From the NCBI GenBank assembly GCA_035527975.1, contig DATKZM010000042.1, positions 41,295 to 105,294 of the forward strand: 64,000 nt of DNA, given 5' to 3'. The position numbers and the translations under genes were made by a program. This DNA is from DATKZM01 sp035527975. Its GTDB lineage: Bacteria > Pseudomonadota > Alphaproteobacteria > JAPULJ01. A model generated the notes under the pieces. It ran no database searches and was not told the origin of the DNA. It saw nothing but the letters and a program-made list of their open reading frames with translations. Of this stretch, positions 42,811 to 51,345 are shown piece by piece (the stretch's first letter is position 1; the number at the start of each line of letters is the position of its first letter).

Positions 42811-43599
42811 ATGAAGACGCAGAAGCCACCGATCCTGAACGACAAGCAGTACACAGCAGCGTCGGTCTTCCAGCCCGAGAATTTGATCCGCGAGGCGCGC
42901 GCGCAAAAGGGCATCGCGCCGGCGAAGGTGCCGCCGCTCTGCGTGCTTGACCCCGACGGCGACATCGTGCGCCACCTCCGCCGGAGCGGCGCGGCAAAAC
43001 CCGCCGAGCAATGGGCTTGCTATCATTCCGAAATGGACCTGTTCGCGCTTGCCGGACAGGAAATCGGCATTGTCGGCTGCGCCGTCGGTGCGCCCTATGC
43101 CGTGCTGATCGCCGAGCAGGCGTTCGCCAGCGGCTGCGAGCTGCTGGTCAGCATCACCTCGTCAGGCCAACTCGCACCCCTGGGGCCGACACCCTATTTC
43201 GTGCTGGTCGAACGCGCGCTGCGTGACGAGGGGACGAGCTACCACTATCTGCCCCCAGCGGAATTCGCCGAGGCCGACGGCAAACTGATCGATGCGGCGG
43301 AGGCGGCGCTCGCAGGGGCCGGGCCGCCGATCCGGCGCGGCGCCACCTGGACCACCGATGCGCCGTTCCGCGAGACCGAGACGGTGCTGCAACGCGGCCG
43401 CGAGATGGGCCTTGCCGCGATCGAGATGGAATGCGCCGCGCTCTATGCCTTCGCGCAAGCACGCGAGCGGCCCGTTATCTGCCTCGCCCACGTCACCAAC
43501 ACCATGGCCGTAAGCGAAGGCGACTTCGAGAAAGGCGCGCATGGCGGCGCACAGGACGCGTTGCTGCTCATCGAGCGGCTGGCTGCCCTGGTAGCGTAA
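42811..43599 (+). CDS. Nucleoside phosphorylase family protein
   Basis: This 262-residue protein resembles the purine/uridine phosphorylase superfamily: IGIVGCAVGAPYAVLIAEQ, GCELLVSITSSGQL and AAIEMECAALYAFAQ (the Glu-Met-Glu substrate motif), then ICLAHVTNTMAV. It would split nucleosides using phosphate. The Glu of the EMEC motif is conserved, while other pocket residues are not assignable. An ATG at 42787 would add eight Arg-rich residues; the ATG at 42811 is preferred. Confidence 0.85.
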   Translation: MKTQKPPILNDKQYTAASVFQPENLIREARAQKGIAPAKVPPLCVLDPDGDIVRHLRRSGAAKPAEQWACYHSEMDLFALAGQEIGIVGCAVGAPYAVLIAEQAFASGCELLVSITSSGQLAPLGPTPYFVLVERALRDEGTSYHYLPPAEFAEADGKLIDAAEAALAGAGPPIRRGATWTTDAPFRETETVLQRGREMGLAAIEMECAALYAFAQARERPVICLAHVTNTMAVSEGDFEKGAHGGAQDALLLIERLAALVA

Positions 43600-43912
43600 C
43601 GGCACCCAAGGGCGCCCACAGACCCGCCGTCCGATGACGTCGCAATGAACGACGCATTGGCCAGACAATCGATGCCATAACATTTATATCAAAAGCGAAT
43701 ACGAGATAATAGGCGCATCCGCATCATGCATAGTTTCGCCCCGAACCGCGCAACGATCGAATAGGCGTGCGGCATGGGCGCAAGTCTGCGCGCGAGAAAG
43801 CCGAAAAACTACCTTTTACCAACGCGCTATTTCTATATTCTTAGGCAATAGATTGCGGAAATCGCCGCTCCATTTTCAATGCGATGACACTGTAATGGCC
43901 GGCGGCCTGCCG
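43600..43912. other. Intergenic region without a recognisable gene
   Basis: This gap between convergent genes holds two AT-rich stretches (43678-43712 and 43804-43855). I see no RNA gene, repeat or clear terminator in it. Confidence 0.6.
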
Positions 43913-44260
43913 TCATTCCGCCGCTTCGCCGGCGCGCTCCTCCTGCTGGGGTGCGAAGATCGAGGTGTAGCCTTTCGACCAATCGGGCGGGATGAGGCAG
44001 GGCCGCGGATCGAACTCGATCCAGCGCGCCGGCTCGCCGCGCACGATGGTGTTGGAGAGCGGCACGTTGTCGATGATGCTATCCGAGGCGGAAAGACCGC
44101 AGCTTTGCTCGATAAACCGGTCGGTAACCGCCGCCAACCGCGCCAGCCATTCATCGGAGACGAAGGATGGCAGCATGAGATAGCCGGTCTCGAAGTAGAA
44201 TGCGCGCTGGTCCTGCGTCAGCACCTTGGGCGCGGCGGCAAGAATGTCTGCTTGCTTCAT
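43913..44260 (-). CDS. Phytanoyl-CoA dioxygenase-like remnant with a central deletion
   Basis: The product has 115 residues, whereas PhyH-family proteins have about 280. Residues 1-64 (LTQDQRAFYFETGYLMLPSF, ARLAAVTDRFIEQS, SASDSIID) match the family N-terminus. Residues about 70-110 (NTIVRGEPARWIEFDPRPCL, then IPPDWSKGYTSIFAPQQ) match the family C-terminus as I know it. The middle with the HxD...H iron site is missing, so it cannot be a working dioxygenase. The frame is intact and AGGAGG precedes the ATG, so it may still be expressed. Confidence 0.75.
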   Translation of the reverse strand: MKQADILAAAPKVLTQDQRAFYFETGYLMLPSFVSDEWLARLAAVTDRFIEQSCGLSASDSIIDNVPLSNTIVRGEPARWIEFDPRPCLIPPDWSKGYTSIFAPQQEERAGEAAE

Positions 44261-44357
44261 GGGGCGCCTCCTCTAGCCGGTCATTCTTGCGCGCGCCGAG
44301 GGGAGACGAAAAGAGCGCCATACGTCTAAAGCCCGAACAGCCACGCCGCAAATTCGG

Positions 44358-45326
44358 CTAGATCCCCAGCATGCGCTCGGCATTGCCGTGCAGGATCTTT
44401 GCCTTGTCGGCGGCGTTCAGCATCAGCCGCTCCATCCATTTCGGGCCCGGCTCGTTGGGCACGAAGGGATAGTCGACGGCGAAGAGGATGCGGTCGGCGC
44501 CCATCTCCTGGATGCACAGACCGAGCGCCGGATCAGAGAAGAACCCCGATGTCGTGACATGGAAATGCGCCGTGAAGACGTCACGGAAGGCCACCCCCTG
44601 ATTGCCCGGCCGGTTGAGCGCGAGATCGATGCGCCACATCAGGAACGGCAGCGTCTCACCCAGATGGCCGAGGATGATCTGCGTGCCCGGATATTTGTCG
44701 AGCACGCCCGACAGAACGATGCGGATACCGGCGGTCGCGGTCTCCATGGTGAAGCCCCAGCCGGCGGTCAGGAACCCCGGATACTGGGCGACATAGTCCT
44801 TGAGATAGGCATCGATCACCGCCGGATGCGGGACGCCCGGATGGATGTAGAGCGGGACCCCGAGCGCCTCGGCGCGCTCGTAAATGGGCCAGAACCGCTT
44901 GTCGTCGAAGAACAGCTCGCCGCCCGTCAGCCCGTGGATCATGGCGCCGACGAAACCGAGCTTTTCAACACAGCGCTCAAGCTCGTCGGCCGCCGCCTTG
45001 GGGTCGGCCGTAGGCAAGGCCGCGAAGCCGGCGAGACGGCCCGGATTGGCCTGGCAGATCGCGTGCAGCCGGTCGTTGACGCCGCGGGTGAATTCCGCCG
45101 CACTCGCTGCATCGAGCTTCTGGGTCGACGGGGCGCCGTGCGAGAGCACCTGAACGTCGATCCCCGCCGCATCCATCGAGGCGATGCGTCCGGCGCCCAC
45201 CTCGAGCAGCCGCTCCAGGACATAGCCGCCTGATTTCGCGTCAAGGCCCTGGAAATGGGCCACCAGATCGGGATCGTAATAGTGCTCCTCGATCGCAATC
45301 ACGCGCTGGCCGCCAAGTATGGTCAT
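44358..45326 (-). CDS. Amidohydrolase family 2 protein (decarboxylase/hydrolase)
   Basis: The 322-residue metal-dependent hydrolase starts MTILGGQRVIAIEEHYYDP. It has the N-terminal EEH metal motif, YIHPG, GHLGETLPF and FAVDYPF with the catalytic Asp, as in gamma-resorcylate decarboxylase and ACMSD relatives. It probably acts on an aromatic or ring-cleavage acid. It is divergent from an extradiol dioxygenase gene, with a 14-bp palindrome in the shared gap, suggesting one catabolic unit. Confidence 0.88.
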   Translation of the reverse strand: MTILGGQRVIAIEEHYYDPDLVAHFQGLDAKSGGYVLERLLEVGAGRIASMDAAGIDVQVLSHGAPSTQKLDAASAAEFTRGVNDRLHAICQANPGRLAGFAALPTADPKAAADELERCVEKLGFVGAMIHGLTGGELFFDDKRFWPIYERAEALGVPLYIHPGVPHPAVIDAYLKDYVAQYPGFLTAGWGFTMETATAGIRIVLSGVLDKYPGTQIILGHLGETLPFLMWRIDLALNRPGNQGVAFRDVFTAHFHVTTSGFFSDPALGLCIQEMGADRILFAVDYPFVPNEPGPKWMERLMLNAADKAKILHGNAERMLGI

Positions 45327-45381
45327 GGGGTCACCTGCCTTAATCTCTATGCTGCGGGCGAATCTTAGAGCCAAAATCCGG

Positions 45382-45395
45382 CAATGTCCGCATTG
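45382..45395. promoter_or_regulatory. Palindromic operator candidate between divergent catabolic genes
   Basis: CAATG-TCCG-CATTG (45382-45395) is a perfect 5-bp inverted repeat with a four-base centre. It lies 56 bases from the amidohydrolase start and 133 from the dioxygenase start, a place where a regulator could control both. The motif is short, so it is only a candidate. Confidence 0.35.
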
Positions 45396-45528
45396 TGGCC
45401 TCCCCCCGCTGGACCAGGCGATATCTCACTGTTGATGTTCGGGGCCGGTCGTGGCGAAATTGCAGCAAGGGGCAGGATCGACAACCTGGCCCGCCAGGGA
45501 AGCCCGCGGAGGCCCAGGGAGAGAGAGC

Positions 45529-46464
45529 GTGATCAAGGTTCAGGATACGGCGTTCGCCGAATACAGCGTTCCCGATCTCGACAAGATGGAGGCGTTTTTG
45601 ACCGATTTCGGCCTGTTCAGGGCCGAGCGGACCGAGGACCGCCTTTACATGCGCGGCGCGGGGGCCAAGCCCTATCTCCATGTCAGCCACAAGGGCGATC
45701 CGGGCTTCGTCGCGTTCGCGTTGATCGCCGGCGCGGCCGAAGACCTCGACAAACTTGCCGGGCACGGCGATGCGATCTCGGGGGTGGAGGATCTCGCCGG
45801 GCCGGGCGGCGGGCGCTGCGTCAGCCTGCGCATGCCGGGCGGGCTCACGATCCGTGTGGTGCACGGCATGGAGCCGGCGGACGAGGTGCCGGTCCGCGAT
45901 CCGCTCGCCATCAACTTCGCCAGGCTGAAGAACCGCACCGGCGTACTGCAACGCCCGAAAATCGAGCCGGCGCAGGTTCTGCGGGTCGGACACTGCGTCT
46001 TCAAGTTCACCGACGAGGCGCGCAACCGGGCCTGGCTGAAGGACACGCTCGGCATGCTCGAATCGGACGCACTTCATCTGCCCGACGACGAGACAAAGCG
46101 GCTGGGCACCTTCCTGCGCTGCGATCGCGGGGACGCCTGGGCGGACCACCACACAATTTTGTCTTTGTCTGACGAGACCCAGAACACGGTCCACCATCTG
46201 TCCTTCGAAACGCAAGACCCCGACGCCGTCTTCATCGGCCATCAATGGCTCATCGACAAGGACAAGTGGCACCATGAGTGGGGGGTCGGGCGCCATCTTC
46301 TAGGCAGCCAGGTCTTCGACTACTGGCGCGATCCCTGGGGGCATATGGTCGAGCACTATGCCGATGGCGACCTGCTGAACGCCCAGTCCAAGCCCGGCCT
46401 CTATCCGGCGACGCAGGAAAATCTCGCCCAATGGGGGCCGGAGCTGACGCCGACCTTCTTTTGA
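45529..46464 (+). CDS. Extradiol dioxygenase, VOC superfamily (catechol 2,3-dioxygenase-like)
   Basis: This protein of about 311 residues has two VOC modules. Metal ligands are visible in the C-terminal module: His in VGHCVFK, His in VHHLSFE and Glu in HMVEHYADGD, the Fe(II) 2-His-1-Glu triad of ring-cleaving dioxygenases. The GTG at 45529 follows GGGAGAGAGAGC and is preferred to a longer open frame. It would cleave a catecholic ring, upstream or downstream of the divergent amidohydrolase. Confidence 0.88.
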   Translation: MIKVQDTAFAEYSVPDLDKMEAFLTDFGLFRAERTEDRLYMRGAGAKPYLHVSHKGDPGFVAFALIAGAAEDLDKLAGHGDAISGVEDLAGPGGGRCVSLRMPGGLTIRVVHGMEPADEVPVRDPLAINFARLKNRTGVLQRPKIEPAQVLRVGHCVFKFTDEARNRAWLKDTLGMLESDALHLPDDETKRLGTFLRCDRGDAWADHHTILSLSDETQNTVHHLSFETQDPDAVFIGHQWLIDKDKWHHEWGVGRHLLGSQVFDYWRDPWGHMVEHYADGDLLNAQSKPGLYPATQENLAQWGPELTPTFF

Positions 46465-46593
46465 GTGAGCCCGGCTTAGGCGCGAACCGGGCGCGTCCGC
46501 TCCAGGCTTTGGCTTCGGCGCGGTCCATATGACCCCTGATGACCCCTGCGGCCGTCTCGCGGCCTATGGACATGTGCCGCACCTCGCGACAAT

Positions 46594-46607
46594 TTGACAT
46601 AGATTAA
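46594..46607 (+). promoter_or_regulatory. FNR/FixK-like box upstream of hemA
   Basis: TTGAC-ATAG-ATTAA fits the FNR-type consensus TTGAY-N4-RTCAA with one mismatch. A TATATT at 46644-46649 could be the -10 element. FnrL/FixK control of hemA is known in Rhodobacter and rhizobia, which supports the call by analogy. Confidence 0.5.
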
Positions 46608-46719
46608 TGCGCGGTTCTTGGCCATCGCCCAGATTTATTGCGCTATATTGGGATTTCCGCGCGGCAGGGTCGCCAATGCAACGGGATGCGACCGCGTGGT
46701 TTGGAGGGAGGCCGGCGCG

Positions 46720-47967
46720 ATGAGCAGCGCAATGGATTACGAGCAGGTATTCGAGCAAGCCATCGAGCGCTTGCGCGAAGAAGGACGCTACCGGGTCTTT
46801 GCCGATCTGGAGCGCCATGCGGGCGACTTCCCGCGCGCCGCGCGCCATGCCGGCGACGATGCCCATGACGTCACCGTCTGGTGCTCGAACGATTATCTCG
46901 GCATGGGCCAGCACGAAGCAGTGATCGCCGCCATGCACGCGGCAATCGAGAAATGCGGCGCCGGCGCCGGCGGCACCCGCAACATCTCGGGCACCAACCA
47001 CTACCATGTGCTGCTCGAGCGCGAGCTCGCCGAGCTGCACGGCAAGGACGCCGCGTTGCTGTTCACCTCCGGCTACAACGCCAACGAGGCCAGCCTGTCG
47101 GTCATCGCCAGCCAGCTTCCCGGCTGCATCATCTTCTCCGACGAGCTCAACCACGCCTCGATGATCCACGGCATGAAGTCCTCGCGCTCGGAAAAGCGCA
47201 TCTGGCGCCACAACGACATGGAACATCTGGAGGCGCTGCTGAAGGACGCCCCGCCCGACCGCCCGAAGCTGATCGCCTTTGAGTCTGTGTACTCGATGGA
47301 CGGCGATATCGGTCCGATCGGCGCCATCTGCGACCTTGCGGAGAAGTACAGCGCGATGACCTATCTCGATGAGGTCCACGCCGTCGGCATGTACGGGCCT
47401 CGCGGCGGCGGCATCGCCGAGCGCGACGGAGTGATGGACCGTGTCGACGTGATCAACGGCACGCTCGCCAAGGCCTTCGGCGTGATGGGCGGCTATATCG
47501 CCGGCTCGGCCGCGCTCTGCGACACCGTGCGCAGCTATGGCTCGGGCTTCATCTTCACCACCGCGCTGCCGCCGGCCGTGGCCGCGGGCGCGCTGGCCAG
47601 CGTGCGGCACCTGAAAACCAGCGACGTCGAACGGGCCGGACAACAGGATCGCGCGGCGCGCTTGAAAGCGCTGCTGCGCGAGGCCGGCTTCCCGGTACTG
47701 CCGTCGGTCACACACATCGTGCCGGTCGTGGTCGGCGACCCGGTCAAATGCAAGGCGGCTTCCGACATGCTGCTCGACGAGCACCAGATCTACGTCCAGC
47801 CGATCAACTATCCGACCGTGCCGCGTGGCACCGAGCGCCTGCGCTTCACCCCTTCGCCGCTGCATGACGACGCGGAGATGGACCGCCTGCTGGCGGCGCT
47901 GATCGAGGTTTGGCAAAAACTCGATCTGCCGCTCGATTTGTCATCCAATTCTGCGCAAGTCGCGTAG
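46720..47967 (+). CDS. hemA: 5-aminolevulinate synthase
   Basis: The 415-residue PLP enzyme condenses glycine and succinyl-CoA, the first step of haem synthesis by the Shemin route. It has DVTVWCSNDYLGMG, GTRNISGTNHYHVLLE, YLDEVHAVGMYGPRGGGI, the catalytic Lys in LAKAFGVMGGYIAGS, and YVQPINYPTVPRGTERLRFT. Using MSSAMDYEQVF at 46720 after GGAGGGAGG gives the normal length. This gene type is one of the strongest indications of an alphaproteobacterium. A possible FNR/FixK box lies upstream. Confidence 0.97.
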   Translation: MSSAMDYEQVFEQAIERLREEGRYRVFADLERHAGDFPRAARHAGDDAHDVTVWCSNDYLGMGQHEAVIAAMHAAIEKCGAGAGGTRNISGTNHYHVLLERELAELHGKDAALLFTSGYNANEASLSVIASQLPGCIIFSDELNHASMIHGMKSSRSEKRIWRHNDMEHLEALLKDAPPDRPKLIAFESVYSMDGDIGPIGAICDLAEKYSAMTYLDEVHAVGMYGPRGGGIAERDGVMDRVDVINGTLAKAFGVMGGYIAGSAALCDTVRSYGSGFIFTTALPPAVAAGALASVRHLKTSDVERAGQQDRAARLKALLREAGFPVLPSVTHIVPVVVGDPVKCKAASDMLLDEHQIYVQPINYPTVPRGTERLRFTPSPLHDDAEMDRLLAALIEVWQKLDLPLDLSSNSAQVA

Positions 47968-48055
47968 AAAGACGAATGCAGCCGGAAGGAAGACCGGGCA
48001 AATGAACGCCAGAAAATAAAGACCCGATTAACAGGAAAGGCCCGATAACAGACAT

Positions 48056-48595
48056 ATGTACCGCGACAAGACACTCATACCGACCGAAGCGATCCGGCTC
48101 TGCGCGCTTGGCCTGTTGGCTGGGCGGCCGACGCTCTATGCCGATCTGGCAAGCGAGGTGCGCAATTTCGCCAGCCGCATCATGGGGCCGTCGCTCGACG
48201 TGCTGGGCCCGTCGCTTGAGCTTCTGACGCTCGAGGGGCTGGTCAAGGCCGATCCTGTGTCGGCCGAGCGCGGCAACCCCAAGCTGCGCATCACCAAGGC
48301 GGGGCTCGCGGCCCTGCACGAGCTTTTGCGCTCCAATGTGCGCGCGCCGGTCGACGACGTGAACAAGCTGGTGATCGCGCTCAAGATGCGTTTCCTGCAC
48401 ATGCTCGACCAGGCCGAACGTCTGGCCGAGATCGAGGCGCTGATCGAACTCTGCGATCAGGAGCTTGGCCGGTTGCAGGATCTGCGTGCGCAAGACTGCG
48501 CCAATCAGAGCTATCTCGCCGACTGGCTCGATCACGAAATCACCCAGGCCGAATCGCGCCGGGCCTTTCTCGCCGCCTACCGGGACCGCGTTTAG
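48056..48595 (+). CDS. PadR-like winged-helix transcriptional regulator
   Basis: This 179-residue protein has an N-terminal winged helix (EAIRLCALGLLAGRPTLYAD, then GPSLELLTLEGLVKAD and LRITKAGLAALHELL) and a C-terminal helical region likely to form a dimerisation coiled coil (LDQAERLAEIEALIELCDQE). The layout resembles the PadR family. Its target is unknown. It follows hemA in the same direction after about 90 bases. Confidence 0.7.
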   Translation: MYRDKTLIPTEAIRLCALGLLAGRPTLYADLASEVRNFASRIMGPSLDVLGPSLELLTLEGLVKADPVSAERGNPKLRITKAGLAALHELLRSNVRAPVDDVNKLVIALKMRFLHMLDQAERLAEIEALIELCDQELGRLQDLRAQDCANQSYLADWLDHEITQAESRRAFLAAYRDRV

Positions 48596-48610
48596 TTTCG
48601 TCCCGAACGC

Positions 48611-49078
48611 TTACGCGTTCTGGTCCCAGTCGGGATCGTCGCTGAGGGTCAGCGGCGTTTCGCCCGCGAGCACGCCCTTTCCGGGGACGTGATTGACCTC
48701 GAGCCGGATGCCGTCGGGATCCTCGAAGACGACATAGTAGTAGCCGGGCGCCCAATCCCCCTCGACGGGACCGCGGTCGATGACGGCGCCCATCTCGCGC
48801 AGCTTTTCGGCGACCGCGTCGATATCCTCGCGGGTGCGCGCGCGCAGGCAGACATGGTGCAGGCCGACCCGGTTCTGCACGAAGCGCTCGTTTGCGTATT
48901 CCTCGGCGCAGCGCTGGATGCCGAGCGCGGTGCGGCCGCCAACGTGATAGACGAAGTTGTTGCCGTCATAGACTTTTTTCAGGCCCAGGAACGGCAACAG
49001 CTCGCAGTAGAACGCCCGCGCCTTGTCGAACTGGCTGACCGTCAGAATGACATGGGCGGCTCCGTTGACGTCGATCAT
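48611..49078 (-). CDS. Glyoxalase/VOC family protein
   Basis: The 155-residue VOC protein has HVILTVSQFDKARAFYCELL at the N-terminus, His in GLHHVCLRAR and Glu in GIRLEVNHVPG, the typical metal-site positions. Single-module members include lactoylglutathione lyase-like enzymes and epimerases. The exact reaction is not predictable. Its stop is 15 bases from the convergent PadR-like gene. Confidence 0.87.
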   Translation of the reverse strand: MIDVNGAAHVILTVSQFDKARAFYCELLPFLGLKKVYDGNNFVYHVGGRTALGIQRCAEEYANERFVQNRVGLHHVCLRARTREDIDAVAEKLREMGAVIDRGPVEGDWAPGYYYVVFEDPDGIRLEVNHVPGKGVLAGETPLTLSDDPDWDQNA

Positions 49079-49142
49079 GCAAGCGTTCTCCTTCTATGCC
49101 GCGGCGCCGATACGCTTGCCGCCCGATATCCCGCAGGGGCCG

Positions 49143-49841
49143 TTACCGGCCGGCCGGATTTGGGTGAGCCGTTAGATTCTTGCGGGTTTCCTCGTCCCAT
49201 GTCCCCGTGGGCCGGCCGAGCTCGCGGCCGACGTCATAGCCGCGGCGCAAGGCCGGACGCGTCTGCAGCGCCTTGTACCAGCGTTTGACGTTGGGATAGG
49301 CGTCCAGGTCCACCTCCTGGCGCTTGTAGGTAATGACCCACGGCCAGCAGGCCATATCGGCGATGGAATAATCGCCGGCGATGAAATCGCGCCCCGCCAG
49401 CCGCCGGTCGAGTACGCCGTAGAGCCGGTGCATTTCGTTGTCGTAGCGCTCCTTGGCGTAAGGGATCTGCTCGGTCGCGTAGAAACGGAAATGGCCTGCC
49501 TGGCCGAACATCGGCCCCTGCCCACCCATCTGCCACATCAGCCATTCCAGCACCTCGATGCGGCGGCGCAGATCGGTGGGCAGGAAGCGGCCCGATTTTT
49601 CCGCCAGGTAGATCAGGATGGCGCCGCTTTCGAACACCGAGATCGGGTCGCCGCCACCGGGCGGGTCGTTGTCGACGATCGCCGGCATGCGGTTGTTGGG
49701 GCTGATCGCCAGGAAATCAGGCTCGAACTGGCCGCCGCGACCGATGTTGACCGGGATCACGCGGTATTCGAGTTCCATCTCCTCCAGCGCGATGGAGATT
49801 TTCCAGCCGTTGGGCGTCGGCCAGTAATAGAGATCGATCAT
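49143..49841 (-). CDS. yfcG: Glutathione S-transferase-like disulfide-bond oxidoreductase, YfcG-like
   Basis: This 232-residue protein starts MIDLYYWPTPNGWKISIALEE, like E. coli YfcG, and has SPNNRMPAIVDNDPPGGGDP and FESGAILIYLAEKSGRFLP in its thioredoxin domain. GDYSIADMACWPW is the N-capping box of the GST C-terminal domain. YfcG-type proteins are glutathione-dependent disulfide reductases. The ATG at 49841 is preferred to an upstream start. It is divergent from glycerate kinase. Confidence 0.9.
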   Translation of the reverse strand: MIDLYYWPTPNGWKISIALEEMELEYRVIPVNIGRGGQFEPDFLAISPNNRMPAIVDNDPPGGGDPISVFESGAILIYLAEKSGRFLPTDLRRRIEVLEWLMWQMGGQGPMFGQAGHFRFYATEQIPYAKERYDNEMHRLYGVLDRRLAGRDFIAGDYSIADMACWPWVITYKRQEVDLDAYPNVKRWYKALQTRPALRRGYDVGRELGRPTGTWDEETRKNLTAHPNPAGR

Positions 49842-49955
49842 ATCTGCCTGCCTTCGTGGTTTCCGCATCTGTCCCGGTCATCGCCGGCCAATGTGCACCA
49901 CCGGACCGGCGGGCGGAATAAGGTTCGGCGCATAGCCCGGCCGATGCAGGCGGGC

Positions 49956-49971
49956 GGTGATTTCAGTCACC
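49956..49971. promoter_or_regulatory. CRP/FNR-family site upstream of glycerate kinase
   Basis: GGTGAT-TTCA-GTCACC is a 16-bp site of the form nGTGAY-N4-RTCACn. It ends 81 bases before the glycerate kinase ATG, in the divergent gap with the GST gene. Four similar sites occur elsewhere in the window. Confidence 0.55.
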
Positions 49972-50052
49972 GCGCATTCCTGTCTAGACTATGACGGCCT
50001 TCCTCAAGGGCGCGGACCCTATGACGCGCCCTCCACGACCCACAATGGGACC

Positions 50053-51345
50053 ATGGCCGCAAACGATGTCGAGCTGCTGCGACACCTCTTCGACGCTGCC
50101 ATCGCCGCGAGCGATCCGGCCGTCTGCCTGCCGCCTGCCCTGCCCGAGCCACCGGCCGGCCGCACGGTGGTGGTGGGCGCGGGCAAGGCCGCGGCGGCGA
50201 TGGCGCGGGCGCTCGAAAACGCCTGGATGGGACCGGCCGAAAAACTCTCCGGCCTGGTGGTGACGCGTTACGGCTTTGCCCGACCGACCGCGCAGATTGA
50301 GGTCGTCGAGGCCGCGCATCCGGTCCCCGATGCGGCGGGAGTCCGGGCCGCGGCACGCATACTCGACGCTGTTTCCGGTCTCGGCGAGGACGATCTCGTG
50401 ATCGCGCTCATGTCGGGCGGCGGCTCGGCGCTGCTGACGCTGCCGGCGCCCGGCATCACCCTGGCCGACAAGGCAGCAGTGACCGACGCGCTGCTACGCT
50501 CGGGCGCAGCGATCGACGAGATTAACACGGTGCGCAAGCACCTCTCGGCGATCAAGGCCGGGCGGCTGGCCGAAGCGGCCTATCCGGCGCAGCTGGTGAC
50601 ACTGGCGGTCTCCGACGTGGTCGGCGATGATCCTGCGACCATTGCCTCGGGGCCCACTGTGGCCGATCCGACCACGCGGGCGGACGCGGCGGCAGTGTTG
50701 GACCGATATGGTATCGCGCCTCCGCGCGCGGTGCGCGAGCACTTGGCCTCGCCGGAAAGCGAATCACCCAAGCCGGGCGATCCGCGCCTTGCCGCTGCGG
50801 ACTACCGCATCGTCGCGCGCGGCCCCGCCGCCATCGCCGCCGCCGCCGAGGCCGCGCGCAACCTGGCGATCGAGCCCGTCATCCTCGACGACGCTGCAAC
50901 CGGCGAGGCGCGCGACGTGGCGCGGGAACACGCCACCATTGCGACAAGCGCGGCGACGGAGAACCCCGGCTGGCCGCTGGTGTTTCTCTCCGGCGGCGAG
51001 CTGACGGTGACGCTGACGGGCTCGGGCCGCGGCGGACCGAACACCGAATACCTGCTGGCGCTGGCGCTGGCCTTTCAGGGAACGCCCGGCGGTCCTTGGG
51101 CGATCCACGCGCTGGCCTGCGACACCGACGGGATCGACGGCTCCGAAGACAATGCCGGCGCCGTCGTCACGCCCGATACACTCGAGCGCGCGGCGGCGGC
51201 CGGGCTCGACCCGCGTGCATTCCTCGACAACAACGATGCTTACGGGTTCTTCGAGGCGCTGGGCGATCTTGTCGTAACGGGGCCTACGGGCACCAACGTC
51301 AACGACTTCCGAGCGCTGCTGGTTCGCGCGCCGCCGCGCCGCTGA
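50053..51345 (+). CDS. Glycerate 2-kinase (type II, DUF4147/MOFRL family)
   Basis: This 430-residue protein starts MAANDVELLRHLFDAAI. It has RTVVVGAGKAAAAMARAL, LVIALMSGGGSALLTLPAPG, AIDEINTVRKHLSAIKGG-like AIDEINTVRKHLSAIKA, and the C-terminal MOFRL motif GPNTEYLLALALA with DTDGIDGSEDNAGAVV. It phosphorylates D-glycerate, linking glyoxylate or serine-type pathways to glycolysis; the window also holds a hydroxypyruvate isomerase and pyruvate kinase. Its 3' end overlaps the convergent LLM gene by 47 bases. Confidence 0.92.
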   Translation: MAANDVELLRHLFDAAIAASDPAVCLPPALPEPPAGRTVVVGAGKAAAAMARALENAWMGPAEKLSGLVVTRYGFARPTAQIEVVEAAHPVPDAAGVRAAARILDAVSGLGEDDLVIALMSGGGSALLTLPAPGITLADKAAVTDALLRSGAAIDEINTVRKHLSAIKAGRLAEAAYPAQLVTLAVSDVVGDDPATIASGPTVADPTTRADAAAVLDRYGIAPPRAVREHLASPESESPKPGDPRLAAADYRIVARGPAAIAAAAEAARNLAIEPVILDDAATGEARDVAREHATIATSAATENPGWPLVFLSGGELTVTLTGSGRGGPNTEYLLALALAFQGTPGGPWAIHALACDTDGIDGSEDNAGAVVTPDTLERAAAAGLDPRAFLDNNDAYGFFEALGDLVVTGPTGTNVNDFRALLVRAPPRR

